From Nitrospiraceae bacterium (lineage in GTDB: Bacteria; Nitrospirota; Nitrospiria; Nitrospirales; Nitrospiraceae): a DNA stretch of 64,000 nucleotides. The stretch's first letter is position 1; each line of letters begins with the position of its first letter. The notes under the pieces were generated by a model. The model was not told the origin of the DNA and searched no databases. It worked only from the letters and a program-made list of their open reading frames with translations. The position numbers and the translations under genes were made by a program. The stretch lies in the NCBI GenBank assembly GCA_035623075.1, contig DASPUC010000020.1:1-64000 (forward strand), written 5' to 3'. Below, one piece after another: positions 42,095 through 50,961 of this stretch.

Positions 42095-43080
42095 AGCTCC
42101 GCCATATTGCCTACGCGATACCGGATCGGCGAGTGGAAAGCGCGGTCATCTCACAGTGGACCGGGCTTGATTTGCAGTTCCTAACGGAAAAGATCGGTAT
42201 CGAGTCTCGCCGGTTTCTTGGTCGCGAGGAGCAACCGATCGATTTGGCTCATGCGGCGTGCCGAAATCTGTTGTCCGAGTGTCATGAGCTGGATCTTGCC
42301 AGAATCGGCCTTTTGGTCGTGGTCACTCAGAATCCCGATTATAAGATCCCGCATTCCTCTGCGCTTCTTCACCATGCGCTTGGCTTAGGGAAGACTGTCG
42401 CCTGCTTCGATTTAAACTTGGGCTGTTCCGGCTTTGTATACGGCCTATCAGTTGTGAAGAGCCTCATGCTGGCAGAATCTTTGACGGACGCGCTTCTCGT
42501 GACCTGCGATCCCTATTCTCGGATCATCGGAAGAATGGATCGGGATACCGTGGCTCTATTCGGCGATGCGGCGACCGCAAGTTGGCTCTCAGCTGAAGCC
42601 GGAGGTGATTTGGGGAAACCGGATTTTGGTACCAATGGAGCCGGTGCAGAAAATTTGATGGTCAAACTGGGTGGGAGCGCGTATCCCGTTATGTCGATCG
42701 ATGGTGAAGCGAAGGAGGCGGGTTCCGCAGAAGGATATCGGCTCCACATGAATGGGCGCGGAATTCTTGAGTTCATGATGCAGGAGGTGCCGCGGACAGT
42801 GTCACGCTGCCTGAAAAAGAACGGCCTCGAGCTATCGGACATAGACTCTTTTGTGTTTCATCAGGCGAGCCAGTATTTACTCCAGCAGTTGCGAAAGAAA
42901 CTAGGGCTTGCTCCGGAAAAGGTTCCCTGCAACATTAGGGATGTTGGCAACACGGTGTCTTCTTCCATTCCTCTTCTTCTGGCACAGTTGCAAACCAAGG
43001 AAGGTTTGGCCGGAAAACGGATATTGGTGTGTGGGTTCGGCGTCGGACTGTCCTGGGCGACCAACGTCATCCAATATTGA
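42091..43080 (+). CDS. 3-oxoacyl-ACP synthase III (KASIII/FabH-like)
   Basis: A 329-residue condensing enzyme. The catalytic cysteine is in NLGCSGF at residue 112, the histidine in FVFHQASQ and the asparagine in DVGNTVSSS, so the Cys-His-Asn triad is intact. It would condense an acyl-CoA with malonyl-ACP or transfer an acyl group. The neighbouring ACP and AAC(3)-type acyltransferase suggest a dedicated acyl donor for sugar N-acylation instead of general fatty acid synthesis. Confidence 0.9.
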   Translation: MKLRHIAYAIPDRRVESAVISQWTGLDLQFLTEKIGIESRRFLGREEQPIDLAHAACRNLLSECHELDLARIGLLVVVTQNPDYKIPHSSALLHHALGLGKTVACFDLNLGCSGFVYGLSVVKSLMLAESLTDALLVTCDPYSRIIGRMDRDTVALFGDAATASWLSAEAGGDLGKPDFGTNGAGAENLMVKLGGSAYPVMSIDGEAKEAGSAEGYRLHMNGRGILEFMMQEVPRTVSRCLKKNGLELSDIDSFVFHQASQYLLQQLRKKLGLAPEKVPCNIRDVGNTVSSSIPLLLAQLQTKEGLAGKRILVCGFGVGLSWATNVIQY

Positions 43081-43089
43081 AGGAGACTC

Positions 43090-43338
43090 ATGAATCAACA
43101 GCAAGCTCTCGAAGCTATTCATGCCGCGTTGAGAAAAACTTTGGATCGAGCGGATATTTCTGTGACGATAGAAACTGATCTTGTGGAAGAGAAGATTGTC
43201 GATTCGTTAGACGGCATGATGTTTCTTCTCGAGCTTTCCGGTGTGACAGATAAGAAATTTCCCGAGAGCGATCTGGTAAAACTTGGATTTTTCAGGGTCA
43301 GAAAACTGGTCGAGTTTCTAACGGACTCTATCGGATAA
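43090..43338 (+). CDS. Acyl carrier protein-like protein
   Basis: An 82-residue, helical, acidic protein with the phosphopantetheine attachment serine in the D-S-L-D motif (residue about 38). The usual ACP spacing is kept. AAGGAG lies upstream. It lies between KASIII and an acyltransferase, which points to a private carrier. Confidence 0.85.
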   Translation: MNQQQALEAIHAALRKTLDRADISVTIETDLVEEKIVDSLDGMMFLLELSGVTDKKFPESDLVKLGFFRVRKLVEFLTDSIG

Positions 43339-43375
43339 AGGGCTCGGTGCTGTTCGGCTTCAAACAGGCGCAAAT

Positions 43376-44260
43376 ATGAAAAAGTTGGAGAAGGGGGAGT
43401 TGATCCAAGCCCTGCGAGCGGCTGGAATAGCGCGCGGCGACGTCGTTCATGTGCAGAGCGATCTATTACGTATAGGGCCCGTCAATTGCGGACCGGGTCG
43501 GGAGGCGCCTCTCTGTTTTTATCTTGAGGCGTTTCAAGAATTGCTTGGGACTGAAGGAACGTTAACGACCTGTACGGCCTTCGAAGACTACGGCCGTTAC
43601 GGAACGCCTTTCGTTAGGGAAGAATCCCCCTCTCGTTTAGGAGCGTTCAGCGAATATATTCGAACTCGACCAGGGGCTGTTCGCTCGATGCATCCGATCG
43701 TGTCGGTGACGGCTGTAGGTCGTCGGGCGACTGAACTCTGCGGGGGGCATCATTTCGATGGGTTCGGATATGCATCTCCATGGGGGCGCCTTCATCAATT
43801 AAATGCGTGGATTCTTACGCTAGGGATGGATTCCATGGGCGGAGGCACCACCTTTTTCCATTATGTGGAAAAGCTCTATGGTGTTCCCTACCAGTATACG
43901 AAACTGTTCCCCTATGAAGTTTATTCGAATGGTCGACTCGTCGAAGGCCCCTTCACTATGTCGGTGCGGTACTTAGACTATGGAATCGTCAATACACCGG
44001 TGCGGGTCAAGAAACGCATGGTGGATTTGGGGGAAGCTAAAGAGGTAAGAACCGGCTATGTATCGAGCTGGTGTGCCAGGACTCACGCTATCGTTGCTCG
44101 TATGATGCAAATGTTCGATGAGAACAGATGGGTGATGCTCCAGGAGCCGCCCAAGTTCCGCCCTGGGGAAATCCCCATGGACGGAGTCACCGGAGATATG
44201 CGGGTATATTACGACAAGTCTGCAGCCGGAAGGCACGATGAACCACTCCCACCCGGTTGA
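43376..44260 (+). CDS. AAC(3)-family N-acyltransferase
   Basis: A 294-residue member of the aminoglycoside 3-N-acetyltransferase fold: GDVVHVQSDLLRIG near the N terminus, TLTTCTAFEDY, the HPIVSV motif and the late GGGTTFFHYVE. In polysaccharide loci such proteins acylate amino sugars, not antibiotics. The adjacent ACP suggests it may use an acyl-ACP. Its end overlaps the next gene by 23 bases. Confidence 0.82.
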   Translation: MKKLEKGELIQALRAAGIARGDVVHVQSDLLRIGPVNCGPGREAPLCFYLEAFQELLGTEGTLTTCTAFEDYGRYGTPFVREESPSRLGAFSEYIRTRPGAVRSMHPIVSVTAVGRRATELCGGHHFDGFGYASPWGRLHQLNAWILTLGMDSMGGGTTFFHYVEKLYGVPYQYTKLFPYEVYSNGRLVEGPFTMSVRYLDYGIVNTPVRVKKRMVDLGEAKEVRTGYVSSWCARTHAIVARMMQMFDENRWVMLQEPPKFRPGEIPMDGVTGDMRVYYDKSAAGRHDEPLPPG

Positions 44261-44846
44261 CGTCGTCGCCGAACTCACGCTCCCCTTTCTGGGGAATCGA
44301 ACCTACCTGCATGGGACCACTCTCTTCGAATCGATGCGCAGTCATCTGTCGTCGGATGGCCCGATAACATTCAAGATCGCCCGCAGGATAGAAAGTAATC
44401 GGGTGAGAATCAGTCTTGTGACTGATTTGGTCCAGCAGAAGGACGAGTGGGCAGCGTCTCTTGTATTTCGTTCGGCGAAGGGGCCACAAATTCTTGTCGC
44501 ACAGCCGTTGGAACTTCTCCCTCCGATTGAGAGACAGGCCTACGATGAGTCGGTGATAATAAGTAGGGCGACAGGTGGGAAAAACGAGTTGTGGTTTGAA
44601 GGGCCTTCTCCGTTCACCCTTATCGCCACACTCATTCCCATGTTCAAAGTATTGCTCAAGCGGGAGCATCCGATGAATGTGCCTGGCCAGTGGATGTTTA
44701 CGCGCTTGGATTTAGAAGGCCACCCAGAGAAGCAGGGACGACTGGGCTTGCGACTCGACGCTGTTCTGGGAAGTGTTTTAGCCAGAAGTGTAATCCTGCG
44801 AGATCACGTTTCATGCGGGCATCTCTACTATTCATGGGTGGCTTGA
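44238..44846 (+). CDS. Hypothetical protein in the acylation cassette
   Basis: A 202-residue soluble protein with no signal peptide. I see beta-rich segments (DVVAELTLPFLGNRTYLHG, ITFKIARRI) and a helix around TLIATLIPMFKVLLKR, but I do not recognise the family. Its coupling to the AAC(3)-type gene argues for a role in making or modifying the acyl group. A hot-dog-type dehydratase is conceivable but unsupported by any motif I can name. Confidence 0.6.
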   Translation: MNHSHPVDVVAELTLPFLGNRTYLHGTTLFESMRSHLSSDGPITFKIARRIESNRVRISLVTDLVQQKDEWAASLVFRSAKGPQILVAQPLELLPPIERQAYDESVIISRATGGKNELWFEGPSPFTLIATLIPMFKVLLKREHPMNVPGQWMFTRLDLEGHPEKQGRLGLRLDAVLGSVLARSVILRDHVSCGHLYYSWVA

Positions 44847-44883
44847 GTGCAGGCTGACGAACATGATCACAATAGAGTAAACG

Positions 44884-46269
44884 GTGATGATCACGCCTCA
44901 AATCTGCGGTTCGGCGATGCTTGACTTGACAAGGGATCTGTGCGCGTTTGCCACCGGTGTTGTCGCCGACGACAATGAAAAACTGTTTGCCCGCATCGGG
45001 AAGGAGCTGCAACTGAAGCTGCACCGCTACAAGTCCGACGATACCTACAACGGTTGGGTTGTTCCGAAGAATTGGCGTGTGATGAAGGCGGAAATCCGGC
45101 GGGACGGCAAGGTGCTCTTCGATGGAACTGTCCATACACTCGGCGTGGCCCGTTATTCCAAAAATTTCAAGGGAGTCCTGTCGTGGGAAGAGTTGAAGCC
45201 GCGATTGGTCACGCGTCCGGACCTGCCCGGCGCCTACGTTTTCCACTGCATGTGGCAGTACCGCCCTTGGGCGGCAGATTGGGCCCTGTCGGTTCCCTAC
45301 TACATACATCGAGAATTCGGACCCGGTCGTTATGAAGTCGATCTTCAGACTGAATATAGCCAAGGGGAGATGCTGGTTGCTGAACACAACAAAAAAGGGC
45401 GGAGCGACAAAGTCATCGTATTCCACTCGAATTCCTGTCACCCGCACATGGCGAACGACGGGTTTGCGGGGACGGCGTTGTTGATCCGACTATTTCAATG
45501 GCTTGCCGGCCAGGACACCTACTACACCTATCGATTGGTTATCGGGCCGGAGCACGTGGGAACGATTTTCTACCTGCGGGACATGCCGAGGTCCGAGTTG
45601 CAGAGGATCGTCTGTGGCGTCTTCGAAGAGATGCCTGGCACGATGGGGCCGATCAAGGTCACCTCGACCTTCGCAGGCGGGCATATCCTCGACCGGGCCT
45701 TCGCCAATGTGGTCCGCCATCACGCCAAAGCGTACGCGCTGGTGCCCTGGCGGCAGGGCGCCGGAAATGACGAAACGGTATGGGAGGCGCCTGGCTATGA
45801 AGTTCCCTTCGTCGAGGTCACGAGATCCGAAGCGCTGATGCAGCCTTATCTCGAGTATCACACCAGCATGGACTCACCGGAGCTAATGAATCCGCTTCAG
45901 CTGGAGGAGCTGCTCGACGTGTTGAAAAGAGTGGTAGAAGTGCTGGAAGGGAATGCCAGGATGCATCGCACGTTCGACGGGCTCATCTGTCTCTCGAATC
46001 CCGCGTACGACCTGTACATGGAACGAAAGGATCCCGCGATCGCGAAAAATCTCCCCGACGATTCCGAGAAGTGGGGGTATCTGTTGGATTGCATCCTCCG
46101 CTATTTCGATGGATCGATGACCGTGCTCGACATCGCGGAGAAGCACGATCTGCCGTTCGAACGAGTCCTGGCCTATGTGCGTCGTTTCGAGGAAAAGGGG
46201 TTGGTCCGGACCGAGTTCGTGCCGATGTCTCGCGCCATGCCGCATCCAATGGACGGGACGAGACGATGA
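44884..46269 (+). CDS. DUF4910 zinc-aminopeptidase-like protein with winged-helix tail
   Basis: A 461-residue DUF4910 protein. The central domain has M28-type metal residues (HSNSCHPHMANDGFAG, GPEHVGT, and a later HTSMDS). The last 60 residues form a winged-helix-like module (SMTVLDIAEKHDLPFERVLAYVRRFEEKGLV). DUF4910 genes are common in surface-sugar clusters; whether they cleave peptides or sugar amides is unknown. The start is a GTG; an ATG at 44887 is next. It overlaps hisH as ATGA. Confidence 0.8.
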   Translation: MMITPQICGSAMLDLTRDLCAFATGVVADDNEKLFARIGKELQLKLHRYKSDDTYNGWVVPKNWRVMKAEIRRDGKVLFDGTVHTLGVARYSKNFKGVLSWEELKPRLVTRPDLPGAYVFHCMWQYRPWAADWALSVPYYIHREFGPGRYEVDLQTEYSQGEMLVAEHNKKGRSDKVIVFHSNSCHPHMANDGFAGTALLIRLFQWLAGQDTYYTYRLVIGPEHVGTIFYLRDMPRSELQRIVCGVFEEMPGTMGPIKVTSTFAGGHILDRAFANVVRHHAKAYALVPWRQGAGNDETVWEAPGYEVPFVEVTRSEALMQPYLEYHTSMDSPELMNPLQLEELLDVLKRVVEVLEGNARMHRTFDGLICLSNPAYDLYMERKDPAIAKNLPDDSEKWGYLLDCILRYFDGSMTVLDIAEKHDLPFERVLAYVRRFEEKGLVRTEFVPMSRAMPHPMDGTRR

Positions 46270-46898
46270 TCGCCCTGGTCGATCTGAGAATCAGCAACGT
46301 TGGATCCATTCGGCACGCGCTTGCGCGGGTCGGCTGCCCTGACACCGTAGAAGCCACGGCCGCCTCCGTTCCCCGCGCCTCCGCGCTGATCATTCCGGGC
46401 GTCGGTTCCTTCGGGGACGGCATGGCCAGCTTGCGGGAGCAAGGCCTCGTCGAACCGATCCGGCGCGCGGCGCAGGAAGGCATGCCCCTATTTGGAATTT
46501 GCCTCGGTATGCAGCTGTTGGCATTCGAAAGCGACGAGCACGGGCGTCACGAAGGGTTGGGGTTACTCGAAGGGCGGGTGGTCACCCTCGCTCCGACCGA
46601 CCCCCGGTTCCGTGTCCCCAATATCGGCTGGTGCGACGTCCGGAGCATCCGTTCCGGCGTCTTGTTCGGCGACCAGCCCGGCGGTTGTTTCTATCACGTG
46701 CACAGTTACCACCTCGTTCCGAAGGACCGGAGAGTGATCGCCGCCGCCATCGACTACAGCGGTCAGGAAATTGTAGTGGCAGTGGAGCAGGAGAATATCT
46801 TCGGCGTTCAGTTCCATCCGGAGAAAAGCCAGGACGACGGCCTTGATTTTCTGGCCCGGTTTGTCCGCCACGCCGCCGCTCCCGTTCACAGCCGGTGA
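46266..46898 (+). CDS. HisH-type glutaminase subunit
   Basis: A 210-residue class I glutamine amidotransferase with the catalytic cysteine in GICLGMQLL and the histidine/glutamate pair in VQFHPEKS. It supplies ammonia from glutamine to a HisF-type partner. Since the next gene is a HisF domain that lacks the normal cyclase aspartate, it probably serves acetamidino sugar formation instead of histidine synthesis. Confidence 0.9.
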   Translation: MIALVDLRISNVGSIRHALARVGCPDTVEATAASVPRASALIIPGVGSFGDGMASLREQGLVEPIRRAAQEGMPLFGICLGMQLLAFESDEHGRHEGLGLLEGRVVTLAPTDPRFRVPNIGWCDVRSIRSGVLFGDQPGGCFYHVHSYHLVPKDRRVIAAAIDYSGQEIVVAVEQENIFGVQFHPEKSQDDGLDFLARFVRHAAAPVHSR

Positions 46899-46908
46899 GA
46901 CGTTCCGC

Positions 46909-49005
46909 ATGACGCGACCGAGACTCATTCCCGTGCTCCTGCTGAAGCACGGAGTGATCGTGAGAAGTCAATTGTTCAAGGTGCATCAGGTCATCGGGAA
47001 TCCGATGAGCACGGTGCAACGGTTGTCCAATTGGAACGTCGACGAGCTGATCCTGCTCGATATCAGCAAGAACGACTTCCATGATCTCCGGCGCGACGAC
47101 CTTCAGCAGCGCTACCAGGGGACATCGGCGCTGGACGTGCTGCGCGAAGTCGCCAAGGTGTGCTTCATGCCGTTGACCTTCGGCGGGCGCGTGCGCACGC
47201 TGGAGGACATCCGCTCCCGGCTCGAAGCAGGTGCCGACAAAGTGGTGATCAACACGGCGGCGCTCGATAAACCGGCCTTCGTCCGCGAAGCCTCGGCCCG
47301 TTTCGGGGCGCAATGTATCGTGGTCTCAATCGACGCCGTCCATCGGCTGGCCGGGTGCTATGAAGTCATGGCGGAGGACGGACAGCGGGCGACCGGTCTG
47401 AAGCCTCAGGAATGGGCCCGCCAAGTGCAGGACCTTGGAGCGGGAGAAATATTCCTCAACTCAGTCGATCGCGACGGTTCCGCAAAAGGGTTCGATCTCG
47501 AGCTTGTTCGTCGCGTCGCCGCCGCCGTCCGCATTCCGGTCATCGCGTGCGGTGGGGTCGGAAAGTACGCGGACTTCGCTCCCGGCATTTTGCAGGGTGG
47601 CGCCGCCGCCGTCGCCGCCGCGAACATTTTTCACTTTTTCGAATCCTCTTATCCGCTTGCGAAGGAGGCATGCATCGAGGCGGGTGTGCCGATGAGGCCG
47701 GTTAAACTGGACAGCCGTTGGCAGCGTCGGGAACCCGAGTACGACGACGCGTTCGAAAACCGGCGCATCGAAGACCGTCTCAGACGGGCGCGCGAACATG
47801 ACTATGTCGCTGGGCAGCCGAGGGCCGTGAAGCAGCGGATTCGTTGGTGCACGCGATGCCTCTATCCATCTATCAGCGCGGCACCCACGGAGTTCGACGA
47901 GGCCGGCGTGTGCATGGGATGCCGTATGGCAGAGGTCAAGACGGCGATCACTCCGTCAGAATGGAAGCGACGCAGGGAGCTCTTGCGCGAGATTCTGGAA
48001 CGGTATCGATGCCGAGACGGTAGCCGCCACGATTGTGTCATTGCAGTCAGCGGCGGCAAGGACAGCTGGTTCCAGACCCACGTGATCAAACACGAATTCG
48101 GGCTGAATCCGCTTCTCGTGACGTATGACGGCAACAACTGGACGCCACCCGGCTGGCGGAACATGATCCGGATGCGGGAGGTCTTCGGTTGCGATCACGT
48201 CGTCTGCCGCCCTTCCGTGGAAGTGTTGAAAAAGCTCAACCGTCTCGCGTTTATTGTCATGGGCGACATGAACTGGCACGCGCACGTCGGGATCACGACG
48301 GCGCCGGTCCGGGTGGCGGCGGAGCACCGGATTCCGCTTGTGATTTGGGGGGAGCACGGCTATTTGGATCTGTGCGGCCAGTTCTCGATGGACGATTTTC
48401 CTGAAATGAGTTACCGCGATCGGCTCGAGCACTTCGCTCGGGGGTATGAGTGGAATTATTTCGTTGGCAAAGAAGGTCTGACGAGCCAGGACATGATCTG
48501 GTGGAAGTATCCCAGTGATCGGGAGTTGTTCGATTTGGACATCCGGGGCATCTATCTCGGCAATTACGTTTATTGGGAGGCCAACGAGCACGGCAAGATG
48601 GTCGTGGATAAGTACGGGTTCGAGGTCAGCGACATCGCGTTCGAGCGGACCTACCGCCGCATGTCCAATCTGGACGATATGCATGAGAACGGTGTGCACG
48701 ACTACCTGAAATACATCAAGTTCGGCTATGGCCGGTGTACCGATCACGTCTGCAAGGACATCCGTGCGGGTTTGATGACCCGTGCAGAAGGATTGGCGTT
48801 GGTGAGGCGAATGGATCCTGTGAAGTCGAGCGATCTGAATCGATGGTTGGACTATGTCGGCATGACGGAGGAAGAGTTCGATTCGATCGCCGATACGTTC
48901 CGGGATCCTCGCGTGTGGCGTATGGAACAGGCCCGCTGGACCAAAGACGAGCCGGAAGCCTGCACCTCATACAAGCAGTCGGACGCGATGGTGAAACAAC
49001 GATGA
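46909..49005 (+). CDS. Fusion: HisF-like ammonia channel + WbuX/PseA-type N-acetyl sugar amidotransferase
   Basis: A 698-residue fusion. Residues 1-255 are a HisF-type (beta/alpha)8 barrel, but the catalytic aspartate at position 11 of normal HisF (CLDVKDG) is leucine here (PVLLLKHG), while the second aspartate is kept (VSIDAVH, D142). Residues 310-690 are a WbuX domain: zinc cysteines at 314, 317, 335 and 338, and the PP-loop SGGKDS at 381-386. With HisH this makes a complete amidotransferase: glutaminase, ammonia conduit and sugar amidinating enzyme. In Pseudomonas these are separate genes (hisH2, hisF2, wbpG). Confidence 0.92.
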   Translation: MTRPRLIPVLLLKHGVIVRSQLFKVHQVIGNPMSTVQRLSNWNVDELILLDISKNDFHDLRRDDLQQRYQGTSALDVLREVAKVCFMPLTFGGRVRTLEDIRSRLEAGADKVVINTAALDKPAFVREASARFGAQCIVVSIDAVHRLAGCYEVMAEDGQRATGLKPQEWARQVQDLGAGEIFLNSVDRDGSAKGFDLELVRRVAAAVRIPVIACGGVGKYADFAPGILQGGAAAVAAANIFHFFESSYPLAKEACIEAGVPMRPVKLDSRWQRREPEYDDAFENRRIEDRLRRAREHDYVAGQPRAVKQRIRWCTRCLYPSISAAPTEFDEAGVCMGCRMAEVKTAITPSEWKRRRELLREILERYRCRDGSRHDCVIAVSGGKDSWFQTHVIKHEFGLNPLLVTYDGNNWTPPGWRNMIRMREVFGCDHVVCRPSVEVLKKLNRLAFIVMGDMNWHAHVGITTAPVRVAAEHRIPLVIWGEHGYLDLCGQFSMDDFPEMSYRDRLEHFARGYEWNYFVGKEGLTSQDMIWWKYPSDRELFDLDIRGIYLGNYVYWEANEHGKMVVDKYGFEVSDIAFERTYRRMSNLDDMHENGVHDYLKYIKFGYGRCTDHVCKDIRAGLMTRAEGLALVRRMDPVKSSDLNRWLDYVGMTEEEFDSIADTFRDPRVWRMEQARWTKDEPEACTSYKQSDAMVKQR

Positions 49006-50057
49006 CCGTCGACGCGAACCGGGCCGCAGCGATCAGTGAACGTCTGAGCGAGAAAGAGCTCTGTCCCGACGAGCTGTTGGCGGGACAGGAAGCGGCCTTT
49101 CAGCGCGACATCGCCCGGCTGCATGCGCGATCGGCAGAATTCGTGACGGTGCCCTGCCCTGCCTGTGGCGAGGGTAGAGACGTCCCGGCGTTCGCAAAAT
49201 TCGGGTTTCAGTTTCAGGCTTGTCCGAAGTGCCGGACCATCTATATGAGTCCGCGACCCTCCGAAGCGCTCATGGCGGACTACTATGCTCATTCTGAAAA
49301 CTACGCCTATTGGGCCAAACATATTTTTCCGGCTTCCGAGGCGTCACGGCGGGAAAAGATCCATAAGCCTTGGCTCGAACGGGTCGTCGGCTATTGCGAC
49401 CGGTTCGACATACCGCGGGGCACCTTGGTGGAAGTGGGGCCCGGATTCGGAACCTTTGCGGCGGTGGTAACGGAGTCCGGACGGTTCCAGCGAGTGCTGG
49501 CAGTGGAGCCGACCCCCGAACTGGCGGCGGCATGTCGCGAGCGTGGCGTAGCAGTCATCGAGCGCCGAATCGAAGAAGTGACCGACGAAGTGGAAGGTAT
49601 CGATGTCCTGGTGGCATTCGAGGTGATTGAACACCTCTTTGAACCGAGGCGGTTCATCGCTCGGTGTGCCAAACTGCTTCCCCCGGGTGGCCTCCTAGTG
49701 GTGTCCTGTCCCAACGGACTGGGATTCGATATCGCGTTGCTCGGGGCCCATGCCTTGGCAGTCGATGCGGAGCATGTCAATCTGTTCAACCCCGAATCAT
49801 TGTCGGGATTGCTCCGGCGCAGCGGTTTCGAGGTACTGGAGGCGTCGACACCCGGTCGCCTGGATGCCGAGTTCGTTCGAGAGGCCGCCTTGAAAGGTGA
49901 GTGCGACCTGTCGCGCGATCCGTTTCTAAGACGGGTTTTGTTGGAGGAATGGGACCGCCTGGGGTGGCCATTTCAGCAGTTCCTGGCGGCGAACGGGCTG
50001 TCCTCGCACCTCTGGATCGTTGCGCGCAGGCTGGAGAAAGAGGCGCATGGCGAATAA
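49002..50057 (+). CDS. Class I SAM methyltransferase with zinc-ribbon N terminus
   Basis: A 351-residue methyltransferase. The N-terminal C-P-A-C ... C-P-K-C ribbon precedes the SAM motif LVEVGPGFGTFAAVV and EVIEHLFEPRRF. It overlaps the HisF-WbuX gene by ATGA and its end overlaps the next methyltransferase by 11 bases. The substrate is unknown; O- or N-methylation of a glycan residue is likely. Confidence 0.85.
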   Translation: MTVDANRAAAISERLSEKELCPDELLAGQEAAFQRDIARLHARSAEFVTVPCPACGEGRDVPAFAKFGFQFQACPKCRTIYMSPRPSEALMADYYAHSENYAYWAKHIFPASEASRREKIHKPWLERVVGYCDRFDIPRGTLVEVGPGFGTFAAVVTESGRFQRVLAVEPTPELAAACRERGVAVIERRIEEVTDEVEGIDVLVAFEVIEHLFEPRRFIARCAKLLPPGGLLVVSCPNGLGFDIALLGAHALAVDAEHVNLFNPESLSGLLRRSGFEVLEASTPGRLDAEFVREAALKGECDLSRDPFLRRVLLEEWDRLGWPFQQFLAANGLSSHLWIVARRLEKEAHGE

Positions 50058-50961
50058 TCCGAATCGGCTCTCTGTCGAAGCCGCGGTCAAGCACTGCTAT
50101 TCGACCTGGGCCGACAACTACCATCGGGATTACTATACCGAAAAGGCTGCGTATCCTCCGGTTCACCAAGACTTGATCAGAAAGTTGCTCCTCGACGCCA
50201 GTGTCAAGACCGTCCTCGATGCTGGCTGTGGCCCCGCATCGATGTTGAGAGGGTTGGCAGGATCGGGGTTCGAGCTGTTCGGGTTCGATCTCACTCCGGA
50301 GATGGTCAAGGAAGCGCGCCGAGTGATGGCTCCGTTTGGCGTACCCGAGGGGCACATCTGGGAGGGGAGCGTGGCGGACACGGCCGCCTTCCGTGTGCCT
50401 GCCGACGGGCGGGCCGGATTCGACGCCGCTATCTGCGTCGGCGTGTTCCCTCACGTGCCGGCCGAGTTGGAAGCAGCCGCTCTGACCAATCTTCACTCTG
50501 CCGTGCGGCCGGGTGGGTTGGTCGTGATCGAGGCGCGCAATCAACTCTTCGCTCTCTTCACGCTCAACCGGTATTCGTACCGGTTTTTCCTGGACGAACT
50601 GGTACGCGACGAGGAGTTGTTCCAAGGCGAGGACGAGGCCGGCCATCGCCAGGTGCTCGACGAACTCGGGCAACGGTTCCGGCTCGATCTTCCACCGGTG
50701 CGCGGAGGTAAGGCTGGCGAACCCGGCTATGACGAAGTGTTATCCCGGACGCACAATCCGCTGGTATTTCGAGAGCAGTTTGCCGCCGTCGGGTTTAGGG
50801 ATGTCCGGGTCCTTTTTTACCACTACCATTGCCTCCCGCCTCTCTGCGAGCAGACGGTCCCTGATCTGTTCCGCCGACGAAGTCTGGCGATGGAGAATCC
50901 GGAGGATTGGCGGGGCTACTTCATGGCGTCGGCCTTCGTGGTCACGGGCGTTCGAGCATGA
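50047..50961 (+). CDS. Class I SAM methyltransferase
   Basis: A 304-residue methyltransferase with VLDAGCGPASMLRGL, FGFDLTPEMV and a CVGVFPHVP post-motif. The long C-terminal region after residue 180 may bind the acceptor. It is the second of three consecutive methyltransferases joined by short overlaps. Confidence 0.85.
   Translation: MANNPNRLSVEAAVKHCYSTWADNYHRDYYTEKAAYPPVHQDLIRKLLLDASVKTVLDAGCGPASMLRGLAGSGFELFGFDLTPEMVKEARRVMAPFGVPEGHIWEGSVADTAAFRVPADGRAGFDAAICVGVFPHVPAELEAAALTNLHSAVRPGGLVVIEARNQLFALFTLNRYSYRFFLDELVRDEELFQGEDEAGHRQVLDELGQRFRLDLPPVRGGKAGEPGYDEVLSRTHNPLVFREQFAAVGFRDVRVLFYHYHCLPPLCEQTVPDLFRRRSLAMENPEDWRGYFMASAFVVTGVRA

Noticed and set aside
43376-44260. Antibiotic resistance gene of the AAC(3) type
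   Set aside because: The fold matches, but the setting with KASIII and ACP in a polysaccharide operon makes amino-sugar acylation far more likely.
46266-47700. Histidine biosynthesis hisH-hisF pair
   Set aside because: The HisF part lacks the catalytic aspartate at position 11 and is fused to a sugar amidotransferase; no other his gene is nearby.
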